A stretch of DNA of 64,000 nt from Rummeliibacillus suwonensis (GCF_007896435.1 NZ_VCBL01000001.1:523335-587334), one strand, 5' to 3'; counted from the stretch's first letter, positions 1 to 11,139 are shown. Program-made: numbers and translations. Notes: generated from the sequence alone by a model not told the origin.

Positions 1-1912
<1,912 letters not shown>

Positions 1913-2018
1913 TTTAGCGAATAATAAATAGATAAATTGCTGAATTTTATATACAAGTTTTCAAACGATGAAACAGACAAAAGAAATGCCCAAATATAGT
2001 AATTGGACATTTCCTTTG

Positions 2019-2327
2019 TTATTTTGTTAACTTTTCAGGCAGTGGATATTTAATCGCATTTTTTATAAGCTTGTCTTTCACAGCTTTTTCTAAATCAACG
2101 TTCATGCAATCTGCCATTTGAATAAGATATATTAAGACGTCTGCCATCTCTTCAATGATCGCTTGTTTATCATTTGCAATGGATTCATCAGCTGTTGTCC
2201 ATTGAAAACATTCAAGCAACTCATTTGCTTCAAGAGAAATGGAAATCGCTAAGTTTTTTATATCGTGATTGCCCTTCCAGCCTCGATCATCACGGAATTT
2301 TAAAATTTCTTCAGTAATTTCTTGCAT
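2019..2327 (-). CDS. MazG-like nucleotide pyrophosphohydrolase
   Basis: This is a small all-alpha NTP-PPase of the MazG/dCTPase-like superfamily. Such enzymes hydrolyse (d)NTPs to monophosphates and pyrophosphate and are thought to clean the nucleotide pool. The acidic metal-binding motifs EANELLE and EEMADVL are visible in the order expected for one MazG-type domain. The protein is about 102 aa from ATG 2327, which has a GGGTG site a few bases upstream; an in-frame GTG at 2339 would add four residues but has a poorer ribosome binding site. It is transcribed divergently from the M20 peptidase gene. The exact substrate cannot be read from the sequence. Confidence 0.85.
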   Translation of the reverse strand: MQEITEEILKFRDDRGWKGNHDIKNLAISISLEANELLECFQWTTADESIANDKQAIIEEMADVLIYLIQMADCMNVDLEKAVKDKLIKNAIKYPLPEKLTK

Positions 2328-2413
2328 ATTGTCACCCACTTTCGATAAAGAATAATAATAATCTAATTATATAGAACTTTGCCCATTTTTGCAGTTCTAT
2401 AAAAGGTTAAAGG

Positions 2414-3601
2414 ATGGGATTATGGATGAAAACAGAATTAAAGGATATAGAGCCGAGGCTTAGAGAGATATTCGATTATTTACATGAAAACCCAGAGATT
2501 GCTTGGCAAGAATATCATACAACAGCATATATCATTAATCTCTTAGAGCAAGAAGGGTATAAAGTGCATACTTTTTCAAATAGCACTGGATTATATGTAG
2601 AAATTGGGCAGGGGAAGCCTGTTATTGGTTTACGTACAGATATGGATGCCTTATGGCAAGAAGTGGATGGAGAAATGCGTGCGAATCATTCTTGCGGGCA
2701 TGATGGGCATATGACAATGATTATCGGGGTACTTTTGCTTATGAAAAAGCTCAATCCACAATTCAATGGTACATTACGTGTATTGTTTCAACCTGCTGAA
2801 GAAAAGGGGCAAGGTGCTCTTTCTTTTGTTGAAAAGGGATTGGTGGACGATATGGATTATTTATTTGGCGTACATTTAAGACCATTTCAAGAGTTGGAAG
2901 ATGGAACGTATTCCCCGGCATTACATCATGGTGCATCCATGATGATCGCAGCAGAAATCTACGGTGTAGAAGCACATGCAGCCAGACCGCATTTAGGGAA
3001 AAATGCGATTGAGATCGGCAGTAGCTTGGTTGAGGCATTAAAATCAATTCATATTGATACGATGATTCCTTATTCTGTCAAAGTAACTAAATTTCATGCG
3101 GGTGGAGAGTCGGGCAATATCATTCCTGGAAAAGCTTTTATAAATTTGGATGTGAGAGCTCAAACGAATGATGGTATGGAAAAATTAGTACAAGATATTC
3201 ACCGGATTACGAATGCGATCAGTACATTATACGATGCTCGCATTGTTTTAAAGGTTTTGGTGGATATAGCAGCTGCACAAGTTGATGAAGAGGCAAAAGA
3301 AATTCTAGAGCATGCAATTATTCAATCAGTTGGTCATGAAAAAGTACGTCCACCTTTGTTTACACCAGGTGGGGAGGATTTCCATTTTTACGCGAAACAA
3401 CGCCCTAATATTAAAACAACAATGCTAGGAGTAGGTTGTCACTTAACTCCAGGACTGCATCATCCAAATATGACATTTAATAGAGAGCGATTAATTACAG
3501 GAGTAGAAATTTTAACAAGGACGGTATTATGTGCATTTGAATATGCGCGCTTGATGAACAACGTATCACAATCACAACAAAAAGCGGTATCCGAAGACTA
3601 A
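2414..3601 (+). CDS. M20 family amidohydrolase (N-acyl amino acid hydrolase type)
   Basis: A cytoplasmic zinc-dependent amidohydrolase of the M20D group, which cleaves N-acyl or N-acetyl amino acids or related amides. The metal-binding stretch SCGHDGH (about residues 94–100), the segment QPAEEKGQGA with the catalytic glutamates, and the dimerisation-domain stretch AHAARPHLGKNA are all present. The length of 395 aa is usual. Two starts are possible: ATG 2414, preceded by AAAGG, and ATG 2426, preceded by GGATGGG; the second gives MKTELKD. No biosynthetic operon surrounds it, so its substrate is unknown; a scavenging or deacylating role is inferred. Confidence 0.9.
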   Translation: MGLWMKTELKDIEPRLREIFDYLHENPEIAWQEYHTTAYIINLLEQEGYKVHTFSNSTGLYVEIGQGKPVIGLRTDMDALWQEVDGEMRANHSCGHDGHMTMIIGVLLLMKKLNPQFNGTLRVLFQPAEEKGQGALSFVEKGLVDDMDYLFGVHLRPFQELEDGTYSPALHHGASMMIAAEIYGVEAHAARPHLGKNAIEIGSSLVEALKSIHIDTMIPYSVKVTKFHAGGESGNIIPGKAFINLDVRAQTNDGMEKLVQDIHRITNAISTLYDARIVLKVLVDIAAAQVDEEAKEILEHAIIQSVGHEKVRPPLFTPGGEDFHFYAKQRPNIKTTMLGVGCHLTPGLHHPNMTFNRERLITGVEILTRTVLCAFEYARLMNNVSQSQQKAVSED

Positions 3602-3772
3602 CTGCACGACGACTAAAAATGTATGGAAATATTATCGTTCGTCTAATTAGTCAATATTCGAAGGTGCAGTTCAGATGGCTGCTGAATGGTACTGAATGAA
3701 CAGTCTTTTGGTGGAGAAAAATGATTTGTAAAGGTTGGAATCAGCATTGATATCCAATCAACCATTGTATAA

Positions 3773-3811
3773 AAAATGATCATGCAAATGATGTAATTGC
3801 ATGATCATTTT
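3773..3811. terminator. bidirectional terminator
   Basis: A perfect 15-bp stem (AAAATGATCATGCAA at 3773–3787 pairing with 3797–3811) with a 9-nt loop and A/T runs on both sides. It serves the converging M20 gene and the GNAT gene. Confidence 0.9.
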
Positions 3812-3824
3812 CTATATGAGCTAG

Positions 3825-4631
3825 TTAGTCAAAAACTTTTGCCATATAGAATTCATCCATATAGTTTGAACCGATTTTGACCGACTTTTTTCTTTCCCCT
3901 TCAATGACAAAACCAAATTTTTGATATAACGAAATCGCTTTTTGATTTGATTTCATAACAGACAATTCTAATCGTGTTATGTTTCTTGTACGTGCCCAAT
4001 TTTCAGCTTCAGTCATCAGTGCAGTACCTATGCCATAGTTAGTAAATTTCTCTAGCACGCCCATTTTGATCGAAATACAATGCTTTTTACGTGGTATAGT
4101 GCTACCTATTATGGCAATAGCACCACCAATTTCCCCATTAATAATGGCTATTAGCATGGTGCCAGAGTTTTCGACTTTCCATTTAGAAATTAGCTTTCGA
4201 AAACTTTGAACAGAAACATTATTTTCATTTTGTCCATATAACATGTAGTCTGTTTCTGCAAACAATTGTTGATATAATTCAATGACATCACGTGCGTCAT
4301 CCAATTCAATTGACCGGATAATATATGTAGGATGGTCGTTAGAATCTTGGTCAGGTGTTGATGAAGTTGAATTTGTTGTTGGTTTTTCAAAAGTTACATA
4401 ATAACCTAATTTTATCTCTGTTACACTATAGCCAAACGTAGTCCAGGCGGTAAAATGTTTTAGTGGTGGCTTTGTTTTCTTCCACCAACTTACATTTAAG
4501 TAAGAGGCATTTGGAAGTGGCTGACCCATAATAGTTTCTATTTCGGAAAAGGTTAGTGTAATTTCATCTTTGGTGGCTGCTTCAAAATAAGCGGCCAATG
4601 GTATGTATTTCTTTTCGATACTTTTGTCCAT
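3825..4631 (-). CDS. two-domain protein: DUF7662-like N-terminus fused to a GNAT acetyltransferase
   Basis: The C-terminal half (about residues 105–265) is a GNAT N-acyltransferase, with the acetyl-CoA loop NYGIGTALM and the closing strand around SLYQKFGFVIEG. The N-terminal about 80 residues are a different module, with the pattern LTFSEIETIMGQPLP, then WW and a later AW. This resembles the DUF7662 domain, which in other proteins is found near restriction or DNA-related enzymes. A Ser/Thr/Asp-rich linker (about residues 83–100) separates the parts. ATG 4631 has an AAGGGG site upstream. The N-terminal module may bind the substrate, but this is inference and the acceptor is unknown. Confidence 0.8.
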   Translation of the reverse strand: MDKSIEKKYIPLAAYFEAATKDEITLTFSEIETIMGQPLPNASYLNVSWWKKTKPPLKHFTAWTTFGYSVTEIKLGYYVTFEKPTTNSTSSTPDQDSNDHPTYIIRSIELDDARDVIELYQQLFAETDYMLYGQNENNVSVQSFRKLISKWKVENSGTMLIAIINGEIGGAIAIIGSTIPRKKHCISIKMGVLEKFTNYGIGTALMTEAENWARTRNITRLELSVMKSNQKAISLYQKFGFVIEGERKKSVKIGSNYMDEFYMAKVFD

Positions 4632-4861
4632 GTGAACCCCTTCTTTATTTTTGATAAATAATATATAAAAATATTAACATAGGTTGAAAATGAATGACAC
4701 TTCTTTTTCATAAAAATGGATTTGAGGGAAAATATATTTACTTCGCATGAATGGAGAGTCATATCTTACTTCAATTGATAGAAGGAACTTTCATTCTTTT
4801 TCATTACCATATATGATAAAATATAATCGGAATTCGTAGATAATTTTTAGGAGGAATTGGC

Positions 4862-5788
4862 ATGAGTAAAATCCTTGTATTCGGACATAAAAACCCTGAT
4901 ACCGATACAATCACATCAGCATTAGTATATGCATACTTAAAACAACAAATCGGAATGGAAGCTGAAGCCGTTCGCTTAGGTGAGCCAAACAATGAAACAG
5001 CTTATGCTTTAGAAAAATTCGGATTTGAAGCACCACGCTTAGTGGAAAAAGTAGCTTCTGAAGCATCTAAAGTGATCCTAGTTGACCATAACGAACGTCA
5101 ACAATCTGCAGATGATATCACAGAAGTACAAATTACAGAAGTCATCGATCATCACCGTATTGCGAACTTTGAAACAGCTGATCCACTATACTACCGCGCA
5201 GAACCTGTTGGCTGTACAGCGACGATCTTGAACAAAATTTTCAAAGAAAACGATGTTGAGATTCCTGCAAACTATGCTGGATTAATGCTTTCAGCTATCA
5301 TTTCTGATACATTATTATTCAAATCTCCAACTTGCACAGATCAAGATGTAAAAGCTGCAAAAGAACTTGCTGAAAAAGCTGGCGTCAATGCAGAAGAATA
5401 TGGTCTTGCTATGTTAAAAGCGGGAGCCGATTTAAGTGATAAATCATTAGAAGACTTATTATCACTTGATGCAAAAGAATTCTCTATGGGAGACAACAAA
5501 GTCGTCATTGCACAAGTTAATGCTGTAGATGTAAATGATGTTCTTGATCGTCAAGCAGAACTTGAAACTTTACTTCATAAGGAAGTGGAGGAAAAAGGTT
5601 TAGATTTATTCTTCTTCGTTGTGACGGATATTTTAAATAATGATTCAGTAGCAGTGCCAGTGGGGAAAGTAGCAGAAAAATGTGCTCCAGCATTCGGTGC
5701 CACTTTAGAAAACAATCGTGTGGTTTTGAAAGGCGTTGTGTCACGTAAAAAACAAATCGTACCAACACTAACAGACGCTTTAAAATAA
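4862..5788 (+). CDS. ppaC: manganese-dependent inorganic pyrophosphatase
   Basis: A family II (DHH superfamily) pyrophosphatase that hydrolyses PPi to two phosphates, pulling biosynthetic reactions forward. The metal-binding motifs are in order: FGHKNPDTD near the N-terminus, VDHNER around residue 75, and DHHRI around residue 97. The C-terminal DHHA2 domain ends in the basic VSRKKQIVP stretch that binds substrate. The length of 308 aa is typical. AGGAGG sits just upstream of ATG 4862. It is monocistronic, followed by a strong terminator. Confidence 0.97.
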   Translation: MSKILVFGHKNPDTDTITSALVYAYLKQQIGMEAEAVRLGEPNNETAYALEKFGFEAPRLVEKVASEASKVILVDHNERQQSADDITEVQITEVIDHHRIANFETADPLYYRAEPVGCTATILNKIFKENDVEIPANYAGLMLSAIISDTLLFKSPTCTDQDVKAAKELAEKAGVNAEEYGLAMLKAGADLSDKSLEDLLSLDAKEFSMGDNKVVIAQVNAVDVNDVLDRQAELETLLHKEVEEKGLDLFFFVVTDILNNDSVAVPVGKVAEKCAPAFGATLENNRVVLKGVVSRKKQIVPTLTDALK

Positions 5789-5800
5789 TTTTTCAAAAAT

Positions 5801-5900
5801 AAAAAGAGTTCAATTCAGCAGCCATTTGTAATGGGTACTCAAAAGTTCGATTTTGGATCTAACTTTTGAGTGTACTATACTGAATTGTACTCTTTTGTTT
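5801..5900. terminator. nested two-hairpin terminator
   Basis: An outer stem (AAAAAGAGT…CAATTCAG at 5801–5818, with CTGAATTG…ACTCTTTT closing it near 5880–5896) encloses a second perfect hairpin, ACTCAAAAGTT with AACTTTTGAGT. It ends in a T-rich run and separates ppaC from the converging oxidoreductase gene. Confidence 0.8.
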
Positions 5901-5972
5901 TTTTAGGGTCGACCTTTGTATCAACAGATATTTTTCTATGGTATTTGCCTCGAAAAATTTTCTGCTTAAACA

Positions 5973-7355
5973 CTAAGTCGATTTTTTGAGATCTAATGGT
6001 TTTACAGCAGGTCCTTCTAACACAGAGCCATCTTTTGCAAATCTTGACCCATGGCAAGAGCAATCCCATGTTTCATCTGCTTCATTCCATCTTGTTTTAC
6101 AGCCTAAATGTGTGCATCTTGGATTTGAACTTCTTGTCACGTATCCGCCAACTAAATCGACCACTGTTTGCCCACCTATTTTCAAGGCTTGTAAGAATGC
6201 ATCACCAAACTTCGTATGTTGTGGCGAATAGAGTTTGATCCCAGCATTAGAATGACCTAATAATCCATCACTAATGATTTGTCCGGCAACAAGAGAATTG
6301 GATATCCCCCACTTTCTAAAGCCTGTAGCAAGCCAAATATTCGGATAGCCTGCGCTGATTTGTCCTACATAGGGAAGTAAATCTGGTGTTTCTGGATCTT
6401 GAGCAGACCATTTATACGAGATATCACTTGCGGCAAACTTTTCATAAGCTTCTTTTTCAATGGCTTCGTAAAATATATTCGTATTCGAAGAAGAGCCAGC
6501 TCTTTGTGAAGAACCAGCAAGCAGGGTATAGTAATCATCCTCTATTTTTGCGGTACGGATAGAGCGGTTCGTTTGATCAATTGATAAATATTGCCCTGCA
6601 AGAGGCTCAGAACATTTGAAAGCAATTATATAGGAACGATTTACTCGGAGTTTGACTAACTGCAAACCAACCATAGCTTCCAAAGGATAATGAGAACAAA
6701 TGATTAAATCATTACAATAAACCGTGTGCTTATTTTCTAATTCAACATAAGGTTTGGATAGATTAATATGTGTTGCTCGAGAATGTTCAAAAAAATTAGC
6801 GCCATTTTTAATCGCCATATCCATGATACTTTGACCAAATTGAACAGGATGGATCTGTGCTTGATCTAACATGGCAACAGAAGCTTTAGGCGAGTAAGGG
6901 ATTTCACACTTTTCGCCAAATGTTCCAGGTATATTTAACAGCTTATAAGCATCCCATTCATCTTCAATCTTCTTTCTATTATTTTCTTCTAATGTATATA
7001 AAAACGAGGTTTTGGTTTGAATGATAGAGGAGTCTACTAAATCTAAAGCAGAGGAAATAGCCTTTTGGTTTAGTTCATAGTAAAGTAAAGCCGCATCCAA
7101 TCCAAATTTTTCAATGATTGTTTGGTAGATCAATCCATGCTGTGCAGTTAATTTTCCTGTAGAATGACCTGTCGCCCCGCTTAGAAAAGAGTTACCTTCA
7201 AGTAATGTCACAGATTTTCCAGCTTTAGATAAATGATAGGCGGTCATAATGCCGCTAAGTCCACCGCCAATAATACAAACATCAGTCTGTATGGAGTCTT
7301 CGAGAGCTGGTTTTGATTTCAATAATTTATTTTGTAGCCAAATGGATGAGTTCAT
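5973..7355 (-). CDS. FAD-dependent oxidoreductase with C-terminal Rieske [2Fe-2S] domain (YhfW-like)
   Basis: The N-terminal part is a DadA-type flavin oxidoreductase, with the dinucleotide-binding motif CIIGGGLSGIMTAYHL at about residues 27–42. The last about 85 residues are a Rieske domain with both ligand motifs, CTHLGC and CSCHGSRF. The same architecture is found in B. subtilis YhfW. The protein is 460 aa, a little shorter than YhfW. The physiological substrate of these proteins is not established; an amine or amino acid oxidised with electrons passed to the iron-sulphur centre is a reasonable inference. It is divergent from the DsbA-family gene downstream. Confidence 0.88.
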   Translation of the reverse strand: MNSSIWLQNKLLKSKPALEDSIQTDVCIIGGGLSGIMTAYHLSKAGKSVTLLEGNSFLSGATGHSTGKLTAQHGLIYQTIIEKFGLDAALLYYELNQKAISSALDLVDSSIIQTKTSFLYTLEENNRKKIEDEWDAYKLLNIPGTFGEKCEIPYSPKASVAMLDQAQIHPVQFGQSIMDMAIKNGANFFEHSRATHINLSKPYVELENKHTVYCNDLIICSHYPLEAMVGLQLVKLRVNRSYIIAFKCSEPLAGQYLSIDQTNRSIRTAKIEDDYYTLLAGSSQRAGSSSNTNIFYEAIEKEAYEKFAASDISYKWSAQDPETPDLLPYVGQISAGYPNIWLATGFRKWGISNSLVAGQIISDGLLGHSNAGIKLYSPQHTKFGDAFLQALKIGGQTVVDLVGGYVTRSSNPRCTHLGCKTRWNEADETWDCSCHGSRFAKDGSVLEGPAVKPLDLKKST

Positions 7356-7472
7356 AGAATCTCCTACTTATTTTTTTATGTAGTATGTGTAAAGAATGAA
7401 ATATCATACATAGGCAGAAAAATTGCATAATCTATAAAAGGCTCGATACAATAATTCGAGAGGTGAATGAAC

Positions 7473-8180
7473 ATGAAAATTGAAGTTTGGTCAGATTATG
7501 TATGTCCTTTTTGCTACATTGGAAAAAGGGAACTAGAAAATGCGATCGAAAAAACAGGCTTTCAAGATCAAGTGGATATAGAACTCAAAAGCTATCAACT
7601 GAGTCCCGACTCGCCTGCAACGTCAGAAGAAAGTATATATGAAGTGTTAGCTAAGAAATATGGTACAACAATTGAGCAAGTAAAAGCACAAACAGCAGGC
7701 ATTATTGATCGTGCTGCAACACTGGGATTAAATTATCAGTATGAAAATATGAAACCAGCAAATACGTTTAAAGCCCATCGCCTAGCAAAATATGCTGAGT
7801 CTGTAGGAAAAGGTGCTGAGATGAGTGAACGATTGCTGCAAGCTTATTTTATCGAAAATCAAGAAATAGGTTTAACGGATATTTTAGTGGGATTGGGAGT
7901 AGAAATCGGTTTAGAGCGACAAGCAGTAGAAGATGTTTTAAATGATGGATCCTTTGCAGACGAAGTACTATCAGATATCCAAGAAGCATCGCAAATCGGA
8001 ATACGTGGTGTACCGTTTTTTGTATTCAATGGAAAATATGCAATATCTGGTGCACAACCAGGAGAGGTTTTTGAAAATGCGGTTCGTCAGGTTGCTCAGG
8101 AGGACGGATTACGACCAAGCTTGAAAATGATGGGGCAAGAGGGTATAGGAACTTGTACAGATGGTAAGTGTGAATTGTAA
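7473..8180 (+). CDS. DsbA family (FrnE-type) thiol oxidoreductase
   Basis: A cytoplasmic thioredoxin-fold protein of the DsbA/FrnE subfamily. The redox motif CPFC is at residues 11–14, after MKIEVWSDYV. The cis-proline stretch GVPFFVFNGKYAISGAQ lies near the C-terminus. The second in-frame ATG (7473) is preferred because GAGGTG at 7460–7465 lies seven bases before it, while ATG 7467 would be only one base away. No signal peptide is visible, so the protein is probably cytosolic, as for FrnE proteins linked to oxidative stress or polyketide chemistry. It ends in a small Cys cluster, GTCTDGKCEL. The azoreductase gene follows with its own promoter. Confidence 0.9.
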   Translation: MKIEVWSDYVCPFCYIGKRELENAIEKTGFQDQVDIELKSYQLSPDSPATSEESIYEVLAKKYGTTIEQVKAQTAGIIDRAATLGLNYQYENMKPANTFKAHRLAKYAESVGKGAEMSERLLQAYFIENQEIGLTDILVGLGVEIGLERQAVEDVLNDGSFADEVLSDIQEASQIGIRGVPFFVFNGKYAISGAQPGEVFENAVRQVAQEDGLRPSLKMMGQEGIGTCTDGKCEL

Positions 8181-8210
8181 ATATCAGTCGAAAGTATGAG
8201 GGCATGTTCG

Positions 8211-8239
8211 TTGACTATGAATGTGTTTTCTTTTACAAT
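8211..8239 (+). promoter_or_regulatory. sigma-A-type promoter for azoR
   Basis: TTGACT (8211–8216), a 17-bp spacer, and TACAAT (8234–8239), about 60 bp before the azoR start. Confidence 0.65.
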
Positions 8240-8298
8240 GGTTTTATCTCGAATTAGAGATGTTCATTTTGCAAATAATAGAAAGCGAGAGATATACT

Positions 8299-8946
8299 TT
8301 GACAAATGTATTAGTAGTAAAAGCAAATAATCGCCCAGCTGATCAAGCTGTTTCAAGTAAAATGTATGAAACATTTATGGGAGAAATTAAAGGTTCTAAC
8401 CTTAATGTTTCTGTATATGATGTATATGAAGAAGACACTCCATATTTTGGGCAGGATCTTCTTGAAGCATTCGGTAAAGTACAAAATGGTGAAGAATTAT
8501 CTGATCTTCAAAAACGCACACTAGCTGCCAAACAAAAAGCAATGGATGCTATTTCAGCAGCTGATGTAGTTGTATTTGCATTCCCATTATGGAACTTAAC
8601 CATCCCAGCTAAATTGCATACATTTATCGATTATGTATATGCTGCAGGATTTGCTTTTAAATATGACGCTAACGGTAATTTAGTGAGCTTAATGCCAGAG
8701 AAAAAAGCTATTTTCTTAAATGCTCGCGGTGGAGTTTATTCTATTCCAGAAACAGCATCAATGGAAATGTGTGTAAACTATATGCGTAATGTATTTGGTG
8801 GCATATTCGGCATGGAAATCATCGATGAAGTGATTATTGAAGGTCATAATGCAGCACCTGATAAAGCACAAGAAATCATTGAAAAAGGTTTAGAGGAAGT
8901 TAAAGCAGCAGCTAATCATTTAAAAAAGCTTGCTATTGAAGCCTAA
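8299..8946 (+). CDS. azoR: FMN-dependent NADH-azoreductase
   Basis: A flavodoxin-fold quinone/azo reductase that uses NADH and FMN for two-electron reduction of quinones and azo dyes, protecting against electrophiles. The sequence MTNVLVVKANNRPADQAVSS matches the start of Bacillus AzoR1, and the motifs FPLWNLTIPAKLHTFIDYV and LNARGGVYS are diagnostic. The start is TTG 8299. The open frame continues upstream to 8221, but the extra N-terminal residues are not family-like. The length from TTG is 215 aa. In B. subtilis azoR1 is controlled by the HxlR-type thiol sensor YodB; an HxlR-type gene lies about 3 kb downstream here. Confidence 0.93.
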   Translation: MTNVLVVKANNRPADQAVSSKMYETFMGEIKGSNLNVSVYDVYEEDTPYFGQDLLEAFGKVQNGEELSDLQKRTLAAKQKAMDAISAADVVVFAFPLWNLTIPAKLHTFIDYVYAAGFAFKYDANGNLVSLMPEKKAIFLNARGGVYSIPETASMEMCVNYMRNVFGGIFGMEIIDEVIIEGHNAAPDKAQEIIEKGLEEVKAAANHLKKLAIEA

Positions 8947-8981
8947 TGAAATCTCGATACGAATTCATGTGTTAAGTTGAC

Positions 8982-9030
8982 CCCCTTAAGTTGGACTAGA
9001 TTAATTGAAGTCTAACTTAAGGGGTTTTTT
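8982..9030 (+). terminator. rho-independent terminator after azoR
   Basis: A 16-bp stem (CCCCTTAAGTTGGACT at 8982–8997 with 9009–9024, including G-T pairs) followed by six Ts. Confidence 0.9.
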
Positions 9031-9086
9031 GTGAAGATTTATCATAGAAGGAAGGGAAGTAGTCGATGGAAGATATAAATTGTTTA

Positions 9087-9392
9087 AAGAGCGAATAAAA
9101 TCTTTGAAAGGGCAAATAAAGTCTCCGAGAGAGCGAATAAATCCTTCGAAGGAGAAAATAAATGGTCTCAAAGAGCGAATAAACTATCAGAGAGCGAATA
9201 AAGTCTCCGAGAGAGCGAATAAATCCATCGAAGGAGCGAATAAATGGTCTCAAAGAGCGAATAAACTATCAAAGAGCGAATAAAGTCTCCGAAAGGGCGA
9301 ATAAAGTCTTCAAGAGAGCGAATAAATCCATCGAAGGAGCGAATAAATAGTCTCGAAGAGCGAATAAACTATCAGAGGGCAAATAAATAGCG
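9087..9392. repeat. tandem repeat, about 15 copies of a 21-bp unit with a higher-order period of about 82 bp
   Basis: Fifteen units of 18–22 bp follow each other, each built on AGAGCGAATAAA plus a variable 6–9-bp end. The ends cycle in order: GTCTCCGA, TCCTTCGA or TCCATCGA, TGGTCTCA, CTATCA. Units 2–5 (9108–9189) and 6–9 (9190–9271) are near-identical 82-bp blocks, and a third partial cycle follows. The array therefore grew by duplicating four-unit blocks. Open frames across it on both strands are repeat artefacts. The function is unknown; similar GAGCGAATAA arrays occur between genes in other Bacillales. Confidence 0.9.
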
Positions 9393-9521
9393 TATAAGGA
9401 AGATATAGATAGGATGCATTCTCGAGAAGTTGCCACTTACTTCAATCAACCAATCCTCCATAATTAAACAAGTAGCTATTCCTATTGATCTCCTTTCGTC
9501 ACCTCATCGTTTCATCACAAA

Positions 9522-9560
9522 AAAATCTGCCCATTCTACATAATAGAATGAGCAGATTTT
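9522..9560. terminator. terminator of the yceI-like gene
   Basis: AAAATCTGC-C-CATTCTA (9522–9538) pairs with TAGAATG-A-GCAGATTTT (9544–9560). On the minus strand the run of Ts follows the stem, downstream of the YceI gene. Confidence 0.85.
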
Positions 9561-9610
9561 CGCTAACTAATTAGAACAATACTTTTTAGAAAGTTTTTCA
9601 CAGTTTAGAA

Positions 9611-10138
9611 TTATTGAGCTGGGTTAAGTTCTAATTCTACTTTGATTTTGATATCTTCACCAACAAGTACGCCACCAGTTTCAAGTGCTGCGTTCCAAGT
9701 TAAGCCGAAATCTTTTCGGTTGATTTTACCTGAAGCTTCGAATGCTACAACTTCTACACCCCATGGGTTAGTACCTTTACCACCATATTCAACATCAAAA
9801 GTAACTGGTTTTGTTACATCTTTAATAGTGAAATCGCCTGTTAGTTTGTATTCGCCATCGCCTTCTGATTTGATATCAGTTGAAACAAAAGTAATTTTAG
9901 GGAATTGTTCTGCATCAAAGAAGTCAGCTGATTTTAAGTGGTTATCACGATCAGCGTTGTTTGAATTGATGCTGTTTACATCGATTTCAAATTTGATAGA
10001 AGCATTTGTTAAATCTTCTGGGTTTCCTTCGATGTCTGCTGTGAATGAATCGAAACCACCTTTTACTTTTGAAATCATCATATGTTTTACTTCAAATCCT
10101 AGGTTAGAGTGTGCTACGTCAACATTAAATTTTGTCAT
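9611..10138 (-). CDS. YceI family protein
   Basis: A lipocalin-like beta-barrel protein of the YceI family, whose members bind isoprenoid or amide lipids. It covers about 175 aa from MTKFNVDVAHS, with the family pattern of the SNLGFEVKHMMISKVKG stretch near the N-terminus and GDFTIKDVTKPVTFDVEYGG in the middle. The start is ATG 10138 because CCTCCT (AGGAGG on the coding strand) lies just upstream; a longer in-frame extension is not family-like. No signal peptide is visible, so it is probably cytoplasmic, as for the Bacillus homologues. The cellular role is not known. Confidence 0.9.
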   Translation of the reverse strand: MTKFNVDVAHSNLGFEVKHMMISKVKGGFDSFTADIEGNPEDLTNASIKFEIDVNSINSNNADRDNHLKSADFFDAEQFPKITFVSTDIKSEGDGEYKLTGDFTIKDVTKPVTFDVEYGGKGTNPWGVEVVAFEASGKINRKDFGLTWNAALETGGVLVGEDIKIKVELELNPAQ

Positions 10139-10240
10139 TTTTAATTTCCTCCTAAAGTCTATTTGTTTTATTGTCATTATCATAATACATAATTATCTTG
10201 AAATCAAGAGATATTAATTAAAGATATTGTGAATTTTAAA

Positions 10241-11107
10241 TTAAGCGTTTTTAACACTAAAAATCATTCCATTGTGATTCAGGTCTTGAACGATTACTTT
10301 TCCATCGACTTCTTCATAAGAAACGTGATGCTCTGTTAAGTTTTGTTTTAACTTATTTAGTTCATCAATAGAAGAAAGGTTTAATGAATAGTTGATCAAG
10401 CCGTTAGCAACAGATGGTGCTAACGGTGCGCCAATACCGCTCCAAACATTTGCAGCAATATGATGATGATAGCCACCTGCTGACATAAAGTAAGCTGAAC
10501 CCATAAAGTTTGTTTTTAAATCTAGACCAAGTGCATCTAAATAGAAGTGGCTAAGTTCATCATTTAATTTAGATACGGTTAAATGCATGTGACCTAAAAC
10601 TGTACCTTTAGGGAAGCCTGTCCATTCACGGTTAGGATCAAATAAAGCCATGATGCCATTAAAATCAACTGGTAGTGTATCCGTATCGATCCCACCATCA
10701 TCTTTGATGGTCCATTCGCTACGTGGTCTATCACGGTATATTTCAATACCATTTCCCTCTGGATCTGTTAAATAGAATGCTTCAGAGTATAAATGGTCAC
10801 CGGCACCACTGAATGGAGCCTTTATTTTCATCAAATTGCCCACCATATAGGCAAGATCCTCACGACTTGGGACTAGAATAGCAAAATGGTAAAGACCGGT
10901 AGTGCGAGGCGGTCTCGAAACTACATCCTCACTCGCTGTTAAGATAAGAATAGGTTCTGAACTTCCAGCGCCAAATATGACTTCTTTATCCTTTTCTTTT
11001 ATAATATTAAATCCCAATGCTTGATAAAACTTTTTTTGAGCTGTTAATGATTTTACACGCAATTGTACATATCCCAATTGCATTTTAGGATCTAACTTGA
11101 AAGTCAA
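10241..11107 (-). CDS. catE: catechol-2,3-dioxygenase-like VOC protein
   Basis: Two vicinal-oxygen-chelate (glyoxalase/extradiol dioxygenase) repeats make up the 288-aa protein. It aligns closely from memory with B. subtilis CatE: TGLYHFAILVPSREDLA in the first half, DPEGNGIEIYRDRPRSEW at the centre, and SAGGYHHHIAANVWSGIGAP in the second half. CatE cleaves catechol-type rings and helps resist catechols and quinones. The expected metal ligands are visible: His in HMHLTV and Glu in GIEIYRD; a third lies near the C-terminal half. It is divergent from an HxlR-family regulator, with inverted repeats between them, the arrangement expected for a quinone-induced gene. Confidence 0.85.
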   Translation of the reverse strand: MTFKLDPKMQLGYVQLRVKSLTAQKKFYQALGFNIIKEKDKEVIFGAGSSEPILILTASEDVVSRPPRTTGLYHFAILVPSREDLAYMVGNLMKIKAPFSGAGDHLYSEAFYLTDPEGNGIEIYRDRPRSEWTIKDDGGIDTDTLPVDFNGIMALFDPNREWTGFPKGTVLGHMHLTVSKLNDELSHFYLDALGLDLKTNFMGSAYFMSAGGYHHHIAANVWSGIGAPLAPSVANGLINYSLNLSSIDELNKLKQNLTEHHVSYEEVDGKVIVQDLNHNGMIFSVKNA

Positions 11108-11139
11108 AGGTAATTCCTCCTTTCAATAATTCATAACTT

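Noticed and set aside
9017..9283. Open frames of 67–78 codons on both strands over the 21-bp tandem repeat
   Set aside because: They follow from the repeat length being a multiple of three and stop-free; composition (many ERINK, ERANK) reflects the repeat only, and no ribosome binding site fits.
9642..10217. A 191-codon frame on the plus strand opposite the YceI gene
   Set aside because: It is antisense to a clear family member with a perfect ribosome binding site; composition is that of a shadow frame.
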